This document shows, piece by piece, positions 21,256 through 31,964 of a stretch of 64,000 bases of DNA. The notes beneath the pieces are model-generated. The model was not told the origin of the DNA, did no database searches, and saw only the letters and a list, made by a program, of their open reading frames with translations. Made by a program: the position numbers and the translations under genes. This DNA is from Kuschelorhynchus macadamiae (Eukaryota; Arthropoda; Insecta; Coleoptera; Curculionidae): assembly GCA_030620095.1 (NCBI GenBank), contig JAUTXW010000598.1:1477001-1541000 (forward strand), written 5' to 3'. Each line of letters opens with the position of its first letter. Positions within the stretch are counted from its first letter, which is position 1.

Positions 21256-21433
21256 GCTTTACATTCTTTATTCCACACCCACACATTTTCACCGATATAT
21301 CTATTTTTAGTGGTAGATGACAGTGCAATGCATTTAAAAATAAATTATAATGTTGTTACGTACGTTTTGTTTATTATTTTTGGCAAAAATAAAAATCTAT
21401 GTTATTTTTTAACCTTTATTTCTTTTATACAAC
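21256..21433. terminator. Shared convergent 3' region of GCLC and PEX2 with opposed poly(A) signals
   Basis: Only 178 bp lie between the two stop codons. On the + strand AATAAA occurs at 21339-21344 and 21388-21393 (for GCLC). On the - strand AATAAA occurs at 21420-21415 and 21375-21370 (for PEX2). The signals interleave, so mature 3' UTRs should overlap unless each gene uses only its first site. Confidence 0.75.
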
Positions 21434-21520
21434 CTATACATTTACTCTGTCGCACAACATATTTGGATTCTTATGTTCGCAAGTCGGGCACTCATATTTA
21501 GAATCTGCAGCTTGATTGCC
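21434..21520 (-). CDS. PEX2: PEX2 exon 4 (end of RING finger)
   Basis: Acceptor TTTTTAG on the minus strand, then GNQAADSKYECPTCEHKNPN and eight further residues before TAG (29 codons, phase 0). CPTC supplies the last pair of zinc ligands of the RING whose other six are in exon 3, 4.7 kb away. Exon sizes 111+417+213+87 = 828 nt give a 275-residue protein, close to other animal PEX2 proteins (about 300). Confidence 0.88.
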   Translation of the reverse strand, partial: GNQAADSKYECPTCEHKNPNMLCDRVNV

Positions 21521-22250
21521 CTAAAAATTAATTTACATGAACCTCTACGTAAATAGCATGTGCAACGTTTTTTCCGTCGCTTCAAGTTTTAGCAAGAAAG
21601 TCAGTTGTGACTCTAAATTCACATTCACATTATTATAGGGAGAATACACCAAGCCAACTTTTCTCTTTGTTCAGTTATATTGGATCCAGTGAGACAAACA
21701 ATTAATAGAAAACTGAGTGTTGGTATACTAAGATTCTAATTATAAAACATCAAATGAATGTCAGTCAAGCACAGAAAATTATAGTAAGTTTACTTTTTAC
21801 CTCCATTATAAAAGGAAAAATTTTGTAATTGTTAAAAAAAATTACCCTCCAATATTTCCTAGATGCAGAAAAATATATTTTCTCAATTTTAGGGTCATAT
21901 GGAGATAACCTGGTAAAATTAAGTGTCAGAATCCAAATTCATGGCAAATCAAAAAAGCGGCCCAATAAAATTTAAAAAAAGTTAATGTGGCACACTCTTA
22001 TTCAATTTATTTTAACTTGTGCCCAAAAAATCAAAGGTGGCAAAGGTACAAACTGAAGCCCAGTAAAAATGTTTGAAATAACAGTATTAGATGTTTTACT
22101 AACTGACCATGTATGGAACTAACTTATGTCACACTTGTCCAAGTGACTTGAAATTTTGCACACAAATCAAGTGTGGAACAGGAATGATGGGCAAGAAATC
22201 ATTGGTTCAAATAACATCTCAATTGCTTTTGCTACTCACTTTCGGTCTTG
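21521..22250. other. PEX2 intron 3, no feature recognised
   Basis: AT-rich; no coding block until the RT sequence beginning near 22255. Confidence 0.55.
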
Positions 22251-22254
22251 CTAT

Positions 22255-22957
22255 ACGTAGCACCACAATTTAGACTTTAGTAGAATTGATCCAATAAGTT
22301 ATTCAGGAAAGATACTATCAACATATTGTTTTACAGAGGCAGAAACCTTTAATAAAATAAAGAACCTTGATCCTTCCAAGAAAGCTAGCCCTGATGGAAT
22401 TTCTACTATTCTATTGCAACGATGCTGTGACTCATTGTCTCAGCCTCTATGTATAATTTTTCAGAGCTCCATTAATCTGGGTTACTTTCCTAAATTTTGG
22501 AAGTTTTCTACCCTTTCATCTATTTTTAAATCTGGTAATAAAAGTGATGTGAAGAACTACAGAGGTATTTCTTTACTTTCACATATGCCAAAGCTCTTTG
22601 AGGCAATTATCACCAATCATATATTTGAATCTTTAAAACGCTATATTATAAGTGTGCAACATGGTTTTTATCGTGGTCGTTCAACAACTACCAATTTTGA
22701 AATATTTCAAAACTACTTACTGACATCGGTTGAGGCTGGCAAACAGGTCGATGTTATTTACAATGACATATCTAAGGCTTTTGTGGAAAATATCTTGAGT
22801 GGATCAAATCGTATTTATTTCGAGAGTTAGCATGTTGGTCCAGTTCTTTTTCTGCCCTTTATAAATGATATAATATCTTGTTTCGAATTTTCTGAATGTC
22901 TTTTATAATATGCAGACAACTTAAAATTTTTTTTCCTAGTTTCCTCAGACTCCAATC
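22255..22957 (+). mobile_element. Non-LTR retrotransposon RT, 5' part (interrupted)
   Basis: Contains PSKKASPDGISTILL (in frame upstream of 22414), then NYRGISLLSHMPKLFEAII, VQHGFYRGRSTTTNF, VIYNDISKAF and a decayed YADN. Similar to the element at 33825-36085 (NYRGISLLSAIPKLFEAIV). It stops after the PDSN-type residues near 22957, and the matching continuation (QSDMERLVKWCRTNYLFLN) restarts at about 23745. Confidence 0.85.
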
Positions 22958-23739
22958 CTTTCAAATTCAAATATATTCACCATAGAAGTTTTTACAAGAA
23001 GTACAAACTTATTAGGCTATTCAATTGAAAAGAAGTTTTTAAATAAATATGGCTAACAGTTGCAGTCAAGTTTACAACTTAAAACTAGTACATGAAAAAT
23101 AAAAAGAAAATGTATTGACATCCTCACGCAGGCACAAAATTATACAAACAGAAATACATATTTGCAAACAAGACAGAAAACAATTACAAGACAAAACAAT
23201 TCAAAAATGGGTCACGAATAAATAATAAAATAAGACAATATATACATTACACGAAGTCAAAATGAGGTTTTTTCAAACAAGTTTCCCCTAGAGCTCCAAA
23301 AATTCATCCACTGAATAAAATACATTTTCAATTAAGAAGTCTTTTAATTGATTTTTTATTGACTTCTTATTACTTTGATTGCTCATAAGAGCCCTGAACT
23401 TATTAAGACATTTAATACCCATATACTCTGGAGACTTCTGAGACAGTAATGTTCGACAGAAAGGCAAATGTAAGTCACTTTTATTCCTAGTGTTATGCTG
23501 GTAAATAACACTTTTTGTTTCATATTTGCTTAGATTCTTTATGATGTACCTAGTGACTTTGTAGATATATATTGAGGGCAATGTAAGAAATCCAAGTTTT
23601 TTAAGTAATGGTTTGCCAGATGCTCTTTTTCTTGCTTGGCTTATACATCTTATTATTTTTTTCTGGCTTATAAAAACCCTTTGTATGTGTGCCGAGTCCC
23701 CCGAAAAATTAGACCATACTGAAGGTGAGAGTAAATCAG
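22958..23739 (-). mobile_element. 5'-truncated non-LTR retrotransposon nested in the 22255-24480 copy
   Basis: Opposite orientation. The open piece 23581-23288 gives HNTRNKSDLHLPFCRTLLSQ, GIKCLNKF, and KDFLIENVFYSVDEFLEL, the typical extreme C-terminus of Jockey/CR1-type ORF2. The 3' end is next to 22960. Confidence 0.8.
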
Positions 23740-24480
23740 TCCATAATACAGTCTGATATGGAAAGGCTCGTCAAATGGTGCAGAACTAATTATCTCTTTC
23801 TTAACATCCAAAATGTAAAGTGCTCCATTTTCACAAACATATAAATCCCATACCCTCCACTTACTTCATTGATAATGTAAGTCTTGAAGTTGTAAGTTCT
23901 TTCACGGACCTAGGCGTTATTTTTGATGAAAATCTACTTTTTAATCTACCTATTGATAACATTGTACTTAACAGACTATTGGGTTTAATAAGGTGACATA
24001 TGAAACACATAACTGATACCAAAGCAATTGGGTGTCTCTATAACTCATTGGTTTATAGTTTTCTAGAACACTGTTGTACAATATGGAGTCAATCATACCA
24101 GGATCACATTGACAGAATTGAAAAGGTGCAAAATAGGTTTTCAAAATACCACTTGTATAAATTTCATTTCCCATATCAAGGTATGTCATCTAATACTAGA
24201 GCTCCTCTTTGAGGCCTTCAAACCCTTGAATTTAGAAAAAAGGAGGCACTTCTGGTCTTTTTGCATATATTGGTCAATGGGAGGATTGACTGAAGTGCTG
24301 CTGGGATCAGTTCCATTTTTAGACAATCACATCAGTTTGTTGAAAGGTACCACTGAACAACTTATGGGTTTAGTGCATTTGTTGACAGACTAGTTCACAA
24401 TTATAATCACTTCTCAGAATATGACATTTTCAGACTAAGCACTTCGCAGCTAAAAAGGCAGTTAACTGGATTGGTTTTAT
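23740..24480 (+). mobile_element. Non-LTR retrotransposon RT, 3' part (interrupted)
   Basis: Continues the frame of 22255-22957: MERLVKWCRTNYLFLN, later ITDTKAIGCLYNSLVYSFLEH, IWSQSYQDHIDRIEKVQNRF and YKFHFPYQGM. It follows the same order as 35593-36080 of the sister copy. Several stops and frameshifts. Confidence 0.82.
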
Positions 24481-25025
24481 GAGGTTTTTTGGCCCATATT
24501 GATGTTCGTTTTTGTTTATGTTGTTGTGTAGTTTTATTATTATTCATGTATTATTTTACTTCAGAAATTGAAAATCTTTCTCTTTGTTGGTAATTTTTGT
24601 TTGCTGATCTGACATATTTTTCTTAGAGTTATTGACTTCATTGTTTATTTATTTGACGTTATTTGCGAATTCATACCATTTGGAATGTTTAGTATTCTGT
24701 AGTGTACGTTTCTGAAGGGCCTTTACAAATAACAAATAAAAATTTTAATGTGAATCCTATTGGCAAAACAAAATGGCGACCTAGAAAGATATTTAAATAT
24801 TCACGAAAACTCCATTTTCTATTAGTATAAAACTTGAACAGTGAGTATAACAGAATAATATCTTGTGAGATATATAATAGCAATGGTCCATTTGCTGAAC
24901 ATGGGATTCTACTAAAAATCAAATTTTCAACCTACCCTGTATACTGTGTTAAGCTTGCATAATTTTTCCAGTATCTGTGCAAGAAGGAAGTATATATAAA
25001 AAATCATGTTTTTTAATTTTTTGTA
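24481..25025. other. PEX2 intron 3, no clear feature
   Basis: AT-rich, with one isolated mariner-like end (CTACCCTGTATACTG near 24935). No convincing coding signal on either strand. Confidence 0.5.
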
Positions 25026-25029
25026 GTGT

Positions 25030-25830
25030 CACAAATAAACAAGGGGCCTTATGTGAACATAATTTTTGAGCAATATGTAAAGCAAAAATCAAGATTATGG
25101 TCAAACTTACCATCTTATTGTGTAAACAAAATATCAATTCAGATGGTAGGAACCACCATCACGAAAAGTATCTGGGACAAAATCTCCTGGACTATTATTC
25201 CAAGCTAACTAAAATGGCAATGTTAAAGTTAAAGTTTGCATGTACATCCTTGTATGTAAGCAGACATCCAAAAGTTTCAACAACAAATCAAGATCATGAA
25301 TTGCTGCAGTTCGTTAGAAATTTTCCAGGTTCCACAAATACATCAGGAAGAAGAATACAGTTCTCAAACCTAAGGAATTGTGCTGCTTTTAATAAAATAT
25401 TCTTTACAGAAGTTAATAAGCAAAGGAGGGTGGAATTTGCAAGGGGATTTGAAAACCAAGATAATTTCTGGCTGAATATGGTATTTTCTGATGAGAAAAT
25501 GTTTCATGTTCATGCCACAATAGAACACTGCACATGTATAAATATACATGGAAAATAAACCAGAGAGGCTGTTTTCCTGTAAACGTTTGTTTGGGGGTGG
25601 ATTATAGTATCAGAAGTCTAAGAGTGGGGGCAGTGATTGAAGTGATATTACCTTCTGTGTGTTCAGTTTTTGGAGACAATATTGCCTTTCAACAGGAAAA
25701 TTTCCCTATACATAGAGCTAGAGTAATACAAAATGTTTTGTTCCGAAATCATAATATGGAAACATTGCCCTGAATTGAAAACATCTGGGGGGAAATGACC
25801 AAACCAATTCATAAGGAAGGATCATAATCA
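25030..25830 (+). pseudogene. Tc1/mariner-type transposase pseudogene
   Basis: Frames from 25097 on give a helix-turn-helix-like N-terminus, then VEFARGFENQDNFWLNMVFSDEKMFH (first catalytic Asp region) and, after a shift, AFQQENFPIHRARVIQNVLF (second catalytic region, with Asp replaced by Glu). ETLP is followed directly by a stop and IENIWGEMTKPI, so the PWPA.SPDLNP block with the third acidic residue has been deleted. No terminal repeats were seen. Confidence 0.78.
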
Positions 25831-26260
25831 AGATGATCTTTTAATTTTTTTATTCAAGTTATTATGATTAGGTTGTATTAGTGAAATATATGTTTTATTC
25901 TTGGTAAACTTAAGTTTTTATTTTTATTTTGATTGCAAAAATCGTAGTTGTTGAAAAGCATACAAATTTGTGATTGGATTGCTTATCATGAGTTAAACAA
26001 AGTAACATAGAAATGTAAACTACAGCTAAGTTCGATAGCTAATTAAAAAAAAACTACATTTTCTCACATTGCAGTAAACCCATTATCTTTAACCTAAAAT
26101 TCATAGTTTGACAAATATTGGGCACTAAAAATTATATAATAGTTAAATGTCCCAGTTACTTCTTATGACGCTGGTACCTCTAGCAGAAGTGAACCAGATT
26201 TAACCCAAATCAACTAACAAATGGCAAGTGATTAAGTTTAACACACCATATTAAACTTAC
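25831..26260. other. PEX2 intron 3, nothing recognised
   Basis: AT-rich intron next to the exon 3 donor GTAAGTTTAA (minus strand at 26260). Confidence 0.55.
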
Positions 26261-26473
26261 CTTTAAGCACACATAACAGAATACATGAGCGCAACCCATA
26301 TGATGGGGCAAAATGGGGTTTTGGCCGCAATGGGTACATTTTGAATTAATTGACATTTCTCTATGGGTTGTTAAGCTTACAGTTTTAGTCCTTGGATTAA
26401 ATGGATTGTATTGTTTTATGAGTCTTTTAATTTTATAGTAGTTGATTAAAGGAATCACATAAACAAGTATTTC
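26261..26473 (-). CDS. PEX2: PEX2 exon 3 (linker and first part of RING finger)
   Basis: 71 codons between acceptor TTTTTAG and donor GTAAGT, phase 0 on both sides. Starts EILVYVIPLINYYKIKRL, the membrane-proximal segment aligned with LIFLLPLI in animal PEX2, and ends with CTHCGQNPILPHHMGCAHVF and CYVCLK. RING ligands in the full protein: C222, C225, C237, H239, C242, C245 here, and C258, C261 in exon 4. PEX2, with PEX10 and PEX12, forms the peroxisomal ubiquitin ligase that modifies and recycles PEX5. Confidence 0.94.
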
Positions 26474-26712
26474 CTAAAAAGTTAAATATTACACTGTTGG
26501 TCTTGATAATTAATTCTAATATGCCTTATAATTATTTCCATCAAAAATTTTAATATAATAATACTTTTGCTTTATGAAATTTCAAGAAGTTTTAAAAACC
26601 TTTATATTGATGTATTTTGTAATATTCTTGTATATTTTGGAGCCATAAATATTAATCTGTTTTGTGCATTAGAGCTATACAAATATAATAACTGCCTGCA
26701 TAGATTACTTAC

Positions 26713-27129
26713 AATAAATCCATTCCAAAGCAATTCTCTGGCAAGATACTTGGACTCGAATGTGCGTGGTGGTTTGTTAGATGCATATTCTTGACTCAAA
26801 CCTAATACTCTTTCAACAAGAAGAGGCTTTACACCACGTCTCAAAAATACAAAGGTGTTTATAACGTCCATTATCTTTAAAATTATGCAACACTTAAAAA
26901 TATCACTATTTATATTGTGGGACGGATTCCATAATTCACATCTAACTTGAATGTAACTTAAACTATTAAATATTACATAGAGGATTTTCTTTAAACTTGA
27001 AATTTTGTCGTATTTAATATTTAAGAGTTGTTGACCGAATGTAGCTCCATTATTGAGTACAGAATATTTTAAGATGCCCAGTCGAAGCAACAGGTTGATT
27101 TCTGCGGCGATAGGTGTAGCAATTCCAGG
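26713..27129 (-). CDS. PEX2: PEX2 exon 2 (N-terminal membrane domain)
   Basis: 139 codons between acceptor TTTTTTAG and donor ATT|GTAAGT. Key stretches are LGILKYSVLNNGATFGQQLL followed by NIKYD, CELW, FLRRGVKPLLVERVLGL and FESKYLARELLWNGF. They match the conserved PEX2 order NATVGQ..LNIKY, FL.RG....L.ER.LG, F.Y..RELLW.GF. This is the multi-spanning Pex2/Pex12-type domain that anchors the ligase in the peroxisomal membrane. A plain reading of the frame runs past the donor into the intron; the junction to EILVYVIPL restores the family sequence. Confidence 0.94.
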
Positions 27130-27183
27130 CTAAAAAATTTTTATATAAATAAATAAGGACTGCAAATTGGGTACGTTTTTTAC

Positions 27184-27294
27184 GGGTAAGTATTTTATTG
27201 CCTCTTGTACAATTTGCTGGAAGGATTTTTCAATTTCCTTGTCTAAATATATCGCATTCATTTGTGTAACTCGTAGTAGCTTATTTTTTGCCAT
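27184..27294 (-). CDS. PEX2: PEX2 exon 1 (start)
   Basis: ATG at 27294 begins MAKNKLLRVTQMNAIYLDKE; 37 codons, ending IKYLP before the donor GTAAAA. LLRVTQMNAIYLDKEIE matches the N-terminal (V)LRISQLDALELNK.LE of animal PEX2, so this start is well supported. The intron to exon 2 is only 54 bp (27183-27130) and keeps phase 0. About 80 bp separate the ATG from a transposon terminus at 27375, so the promoter is confined to that gap or lies inside transposon sequence. Confidence 0.92.
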
Positions 27295-27374
27295 ATTTAA
27301 TTACTTTTTCTGGAATTAAAAACAATATTTTCAGAATTTACAAATTCTAACCTCAAATAAAAATATAAACACAG

Positions 27375-27990
27375 CAGGGTCGCCAGTCGCCAATTTCGAA
27401 ATTTCCCCAAATCACATTTTACTTTTCCCCAAAGTGACACATTTTTATTAACTTTTCCCTAAACTAAAATTTATAGTTAAAGTTAATAATAAAGCATCAA
27501 TTATTTGTTTTTTACCTTACTTATAAAACAGAAAAGATGAGATTCGATTATTAGGTTGGTAACAGTGGTAGCCAAATAGAAAACAGAAAAAACCCTAAAA
27601 CTTTCAAAATCAAATTAAGTGACTCCTATACCTTCCATAAAATTTACATGGAAATGAAACCATGTAGTATTTCTTCAGCTGAATCTTCCTCACCATTGTT
27701 GCTACTATAAACTTCTTCAGGTTTAAATTTATTCAACATTTTGCTGGAAGGCTCAAATTTGAACTAATAAATGGTTTCTTAACTTGTTCTTAATAAAATT
27801 CGTTATAGAAAAAGCTTTTTCTACACTTGCTTTTGAGAAAGGAAGATTTAAAATACCTATGACAAATATAAACAACTTTAAAGCTCTCGTCTCTGTCTCT
27901 CAATCCCGTACGTGACAGTGAGGGAGACATTGCCCAATTCCCTGTCGGAGATGAGGGAACATCGATCTTGACTACGAATTCCACGGCGAC
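27375..27990 (-). pseudogene. hAT-type transposase remnant
   Basis: The minus strand at about 27864-27761 encodes ILNLPFSKASVEKAFSITNF and IKNKLRNHL, the hAT C-terminal dimerisation motif (P.S....ER.FS....IK...R..L). A CAGGGTCGCCAG terminus at 27375 fits a hAT end in the expected position, beyond the transposase C-terminus. The upstream coding part is lost, and the right end was not found. Confidence 0.65.
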
Positions 27991-28118
27991 ATTTCAGGTT
28001 TGCAACGTATGGGGATTTTCAGTTTCGGCAATATACATACATAAGACGTAAAATAAAATCTCTTGTATTTTTTACATAAAAATTGGGTAACACTGACTTA
28101 TACTTCATATTTTTTGGT

Positions 28119-28671
28119 CTAGTAACTTCTCTTTCATGTTGGCATTTTCATATTATAAAAAACCATCGAGATACAACTATAAAGAGAAACATTAATTGAT
28201 ACAAATTAATTATTGGCACTTTGGATACATAGGTGGAACGGTACCAGCAGGAACGCAAAGGCACTAGGTTGATTGGTACCGAGTCAGCACCAGGTTAAGC
28301 GCCGTAGGCAGCCCTAACACAAATGGCGAAAGTCTAACATTCGGCATCGGCCCCTTTGATGCACTCTGCTGTTGACCGCATTTTGTGGTAGGGCTTTATT
28401 GATAATGCCTACGGGGCCTAATCTGGTGCTGACCTGGTCCAATTTATCAAGTGCCTTGGCGTTGCTGCTGGTACCAATCCACCTTATATATGTAACAAAA
28501 TATCCATAATTAATTTGTAATATAGAGCTTATCAGCTACTGTAATTTGTATCATTGGCATCCCTATAAAGCAAAGCCTTTATTCCTATCAATTAATATAT
28601 AATTTCTTTAAAGTTGTAGCTCGATGGTTTTTCATGACGTCGAAATGCCAACATGAAGCAAAAGTTACTAG
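28119..28671. repeat. MITE-like element with about 240-bp inverted repeats
   Basis: The left half starts CTAGTAACTTCTCTTTCATG and the right half, reverse-complemented, starts CTAGTAACTTTTGCTTCATG. Matching continues through AAAAACCATCGAG.TACAACT and AATTAATTGATA, then through GGTACCAGCAG.AACGC.AAGGCACT and GTCAGCACCAG, to the centre near 28375. It carries no ORF. The inner halves are GC-rich against an AT-rich background. Confidence 0.78.
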
Positions 28672-29195
28672 TTTAAAAAGTAGGTACTATGGTTGTTTTT
28701 AAATGTTCCAATGCCAGATTTTTTTAGATAAAATAAACGTAGATTTAATTTTATAATAATAAATAAAAATTGATAAAACTGGTTTCATTTTCAACAATAT
28801 ATTTCAGGCAAAATAATTTCGAATCAACAGAACATAACACGCTAATTATATATAACAAAAGTAATGGAACGTTAAGTTTTAAATATCTAATAAACGTTAA
28901 CAACTTTAAAATCCTAAACATAAAGAATTTATTTTTTGATTTCAGAAAACCCATCATCACCTATCTGAACTCTATGAATGTTGGAAGTGCTCTGATCTTT
29001 TGTTTTGGTCTGCAAGAATTTTTCATCTTGAGTAATAACAAACAACCCCACAAACCAAAACCTTTTGACCAATGCTCCACCTCCCTCATTTCCATCTTGG
29101 TCCCCTTCTTCACGACTTCATAGTAAATGACTTAAAAAGAGCATGCTGTTAATAATTTAGAATTACAAATGTGTAATAGCCAAACCTAATATGAT
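28672..29195. other. Unassigned, AT-rich
   Basis: A 117-residue open frame on the + strand (28770-29123) is low-complexity at its start and resembles nothing known to me. The opposite strand over 29120-28940 is open too (KKGTKMEMREVEHWSKGF), which may be an old transposon piece. Confidence 0.35.
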
Positions 29196-29440
29196 ATGGC
29201 TTCATCGGCAAAGATTGTACACCTTCAAATAAAAGGAAGGTTTACGGCCTTTGCCGACGATACTATTCTTTGCCGCGACAAAATCGCTCGCATCTCTAGT
29301 GACTTGTGTAAAGTAAAACAATGGTATGGTTGTAATTTATTTTCATTTAATGTTATCAAAACTAAAAGTTTGAATTTTAAATGGGAAGAATGCAATATCC
29401 ATCTGGAAGATGAAATTGTTAATGAATGAAGATGATTTTA
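29196..29440 (+). mobile_element. RT fragment with FADD box
   Basis: The open frame contains GRFTAFADDTILCRDKIARI, then VKQWYGCNLFSFNVIKTK, i.e. the RT YADD/FADD box and the following W....L.LN..KT.. motif. No other RT blocks are adjacent. Confidence 0.75.
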
Positions 29441-29649
29441 AGTTATTTCATATATTCAACATATTTTAATTTTCTTAATAAAGGGAAAGTTCCATTAAAA
29501 GAACATTATTTTTGACCAGAAGTTGAATATGTTAAAATATAGTTGTTATCAAATAACTATATGAATATATAAACTGTGTTATCTGCTTATAGGGGAATTC
29601 GTAATGAGGTTAAAGACTAATTTATCGATTTTTTTTTCCTTTTCTTGAC

Positions 29650-29755
29650 AATTTTTACTTCCCTTGTAAAAGGGAAGTATTGTAATCATAACAAATCGCT
29701 CTGCCAGGTTTTTACAAATCTTCACGTTTTAGGGCCCCTAGATACCACTGACCCC
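29650..29755. repeat. Left arm of a 3.3-kb inverted-repeat pair
   Basis: The sequence CTTCCCTTGTAAAAGGGAAG, then CAGGTTTTTACAAATCTTCA and GTTTTAGGGCCCCTAGATA, recurs inverted at 32868-32965. The arm also contains its own hairpin (ACTTCCCTT/AAGGGAAGT). Confidence 0.7.
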
Positions 29756-29839
29756 TATAATAAACCTATTGTTGCAAACTGGAGTGTTTTCTCATTCCCT
29801 GAAAAGGGCACTAATGAAACCAATCCATAAGAAGTATGA

Positions 29840-30175
29840 CAACCACAGGTTTGACAACTATAGGCCTCCTCCAACATTAGTAAGTGGTTCGAGAGGGTGA
29901 TTTATACAGGTTGGTTAACTTCTTTGATCAGCATCATACAATCTCAAACAGGCAAAATGGTTTTCGTAAAAAAAATCTACAGTTTGTGCTATTTATCAGG
30001 CTTTGGAGCACATATTTAGAACTTTATAAATGACGGCAAATTTACCGCAGCCATGTTTCTTGATTTATCTAAGGCATTTAATAGTGTTATTCTTATCATT
30101 CTATTAGGTGCAACAAGCTTGAGCGATATGGCAACAGAGGCGTGGTTGTGTCGTACCTTCGGGGACGTGAACAAT
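29840..30175 (+). mobile_element. Non-LTR retrotransposon RT, 5' part (interrupted)
   Basis: Frames give NRQNGFRKK, GKFTAAMFLDLSKAFNSV and KLERYGNRGVVVSYLRG, i.e. the RT palm and the following L..YG.RG....W..SYL motif. It is broken at 30175 by the element at 30176-30730 and resumes at 30731 with RGVSQGFFLGPLLF. Confidence 0.78.
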
Positions 30176-30730
30176 GAGCTAAACAGGATGCAAAAACTTC
30201 AAAACAGATGTATGAGAGATTAATTTTGGGGAGAAACACCTATAAGAAATATGCTAACGGCATTAGATTGGCTCTCTATAGAATCATTTTTGAAATATCA
30301 AGTACTAATCCTTATTTATAAAATTAAAAATGGACTAACTCCTAACTAACTGACTGAAAAACTTGTCACAAACGAGTCTATACATTCCAACAAGAAATAA
30401 CAAAAATTTTTATGTGTATACGAAAAATAAGAGGAGTACTGAAAAAGCGCTTAACCATAGAGGTTTAATTGAATTTAACTCCTTGCCACAGATAATTAAA
30501 GATAGTCCAAAATTGGATTTATTTAAAAAACTCTTAAAAAGACATCTAATGGAAGAGTGATACATACTATATTCTAATAAATAATTGTACATGATTACAA
30601 GTACATGTACGTGATTTGTAAAAATTTTATTTTATTGATTTATTTGAGTGTTTGTTTTGATTAAGATAAGTTTTATTATACTTTTTATGTAAAAGCTAAA
30701 TGCTAAATAAAGGAATTATTATTATTATTA
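30176..30730 (+). mobile_element. 5'-truncated copy of the 3986-6500 retrotransposon family, nested
   Basis: The C-terminal coding part (LNRMQKLQNRCM-like, IRNMLTALDWLSI, YVYTKNKRSTEKALNHRG) plus 3' UTR is nearly the same as the minus-strand copy at 4600-3990. It ends in CTAAATAAAGGAATT and ATT repeats (30715-30732), which gives the true 3' end of the family. Confidence 0.88.
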
Positions 30731-31520
30731 TCATTAAGAGAGGTGTTTCTCAGGGATTTTTCTTGGGACCACTGCTTTTCATCATTTAAACAAACGACCT
30801 TGTTGGCGTTACTGATTATAGTGTGGTTCTTTTTGCTGATGACACTTCTCTGATTTTCAGTGAGAATGATCAACAAGCACAGCAGATGACTGAATCCTTG
30901 GATGCATTGAAGGGTTAGTTTGTGAATAACAATCTTCTCCTTAATGTGATTTTTCATTAACATATAAAAATAAAAACACAATATCGGCTGAAGAGGTTTC
31001 TTTTTTGGGGGTAAGATTAGATCAATGGGTAAATTGGAAGCCATCTGTTAAACAGTCTGCAGAAGAGGTCAGTAGTTATGGCTATGCTCTTTGAGTTATT
31101 CATAATAATTTGGGTGGCAAACATGTCTCATAGCATATATCCAGTCTCATATTATCTATAGTTTAATATTATATTACAAAAAAAATTGTATTTGGCATGG
31201 GATATCAAGAAAGCTGCAGAAAGGTATTCCGGGAAACTGGTATACATACCTTGTACAGCCTCTATATTCTCTTACATGTGTTAAGTTTGAATTAATAACT
31301 TATAAGATGCAACATTCTTATACTACGAGATTTAAAACAAACCTCAGTATGGAAAAACCAAATTTAACATTTGTACAAAGAAATGTTGTATTTAACATAG
31401 TTAAGGTCTAAAATATGCTTCCCCTACCTTTGAAGCAACAGCCATCTAGTAAGCTTTTGCGTAAGCTCAAAGCATTTTTAAAGGAGAGAGTATAATACAG
31501 TCTGAGCAACCTTTTTTAGG
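30731..31520 (+). mobile_element. Non-LTR retrotransposon RT, 3' part (interrupted)
   Basis: Resumes with KRGVSQGFFLGPLLFII, FADDTSLIFSEN, VSFLGVRLDQWVNWKP and, after stops, FVQRNVVFNIVKV and KLLRKLKAFLKERV, the usual end of Jockey/CR1-type ORF2. Together with 29840-30175 it forms one older copy split by a younger insertion. Confidence 0.8.
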
Positions 31521-31699
31521 ATGTTAATACTATAAATGAGGCACTGCACTAAATCTAAACCTGTTCCTTTGGAGACTAATTGTATTATAATTTTATTATA
31601 CTCTTAACTGAATTTAATGTTGATTGGTTTTAAGTTTTATATAATCTTGGCTTAAAGTTATTTAGCTATAGGTATTTCTAATTTTAAGACTTATTTTGA

Positions 31700-31960
31700 C
31701 ATGATCTATACTGAAATTTATAAGCATCCTAACAATTTTAATAGAGATACGGGCTTCAGTGTACATCATACAGGTCGACTATAAATAGCCGGCCTGGGTC
31801 TCTCCGAGCTCATTCAGTGTTCCGATCTCGTGAAGTGAAGACCCCTGAAGATGCCCCGTGCAATCGAAGGCGAAACGTCGAAAAGTCATTCCATTTTGAC
31901 ATGGTCTAATCCTAAGAACAATGATTTCTTAATTGACCAGAGCCGTGAAAGCTTTCGTTC
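31700..31960 (+). repeat. Penelope-like or retrozyme-like repeat with hammerhead-like motif
   Basis: CTGAAGA at 31845-31851 is followed by GAAACGTC at 31872-31879, the spacing and order of a hammerhead core (CUGANGA...GAAA...GUC). The flank TTTTGACATGGTCTAATCC and TTAATTGACCAGAGCCGTGA recurs inverted at 62640-62720, so this is a dispersed family. Such motifs are known in the terminal repeats of Penelope-like retroelements. The assignment is inferred; no GIY-YIG or RT gene was seen here. Confidence 0.5.
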
Positions 31961-31964
31961 TACG

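Noticed and set aside
24689..24922. 77-residue minus-strand ORF as a PEX2 exon
   Set aside because: No RING or PEX2 similarity; the true last exon with CPTC is at 21520-21434.
28770..29123. 117-residue + strand ORF
   Set aside because: AT-rich composition, no motif, open on both strands; judged chance or very old transposon.
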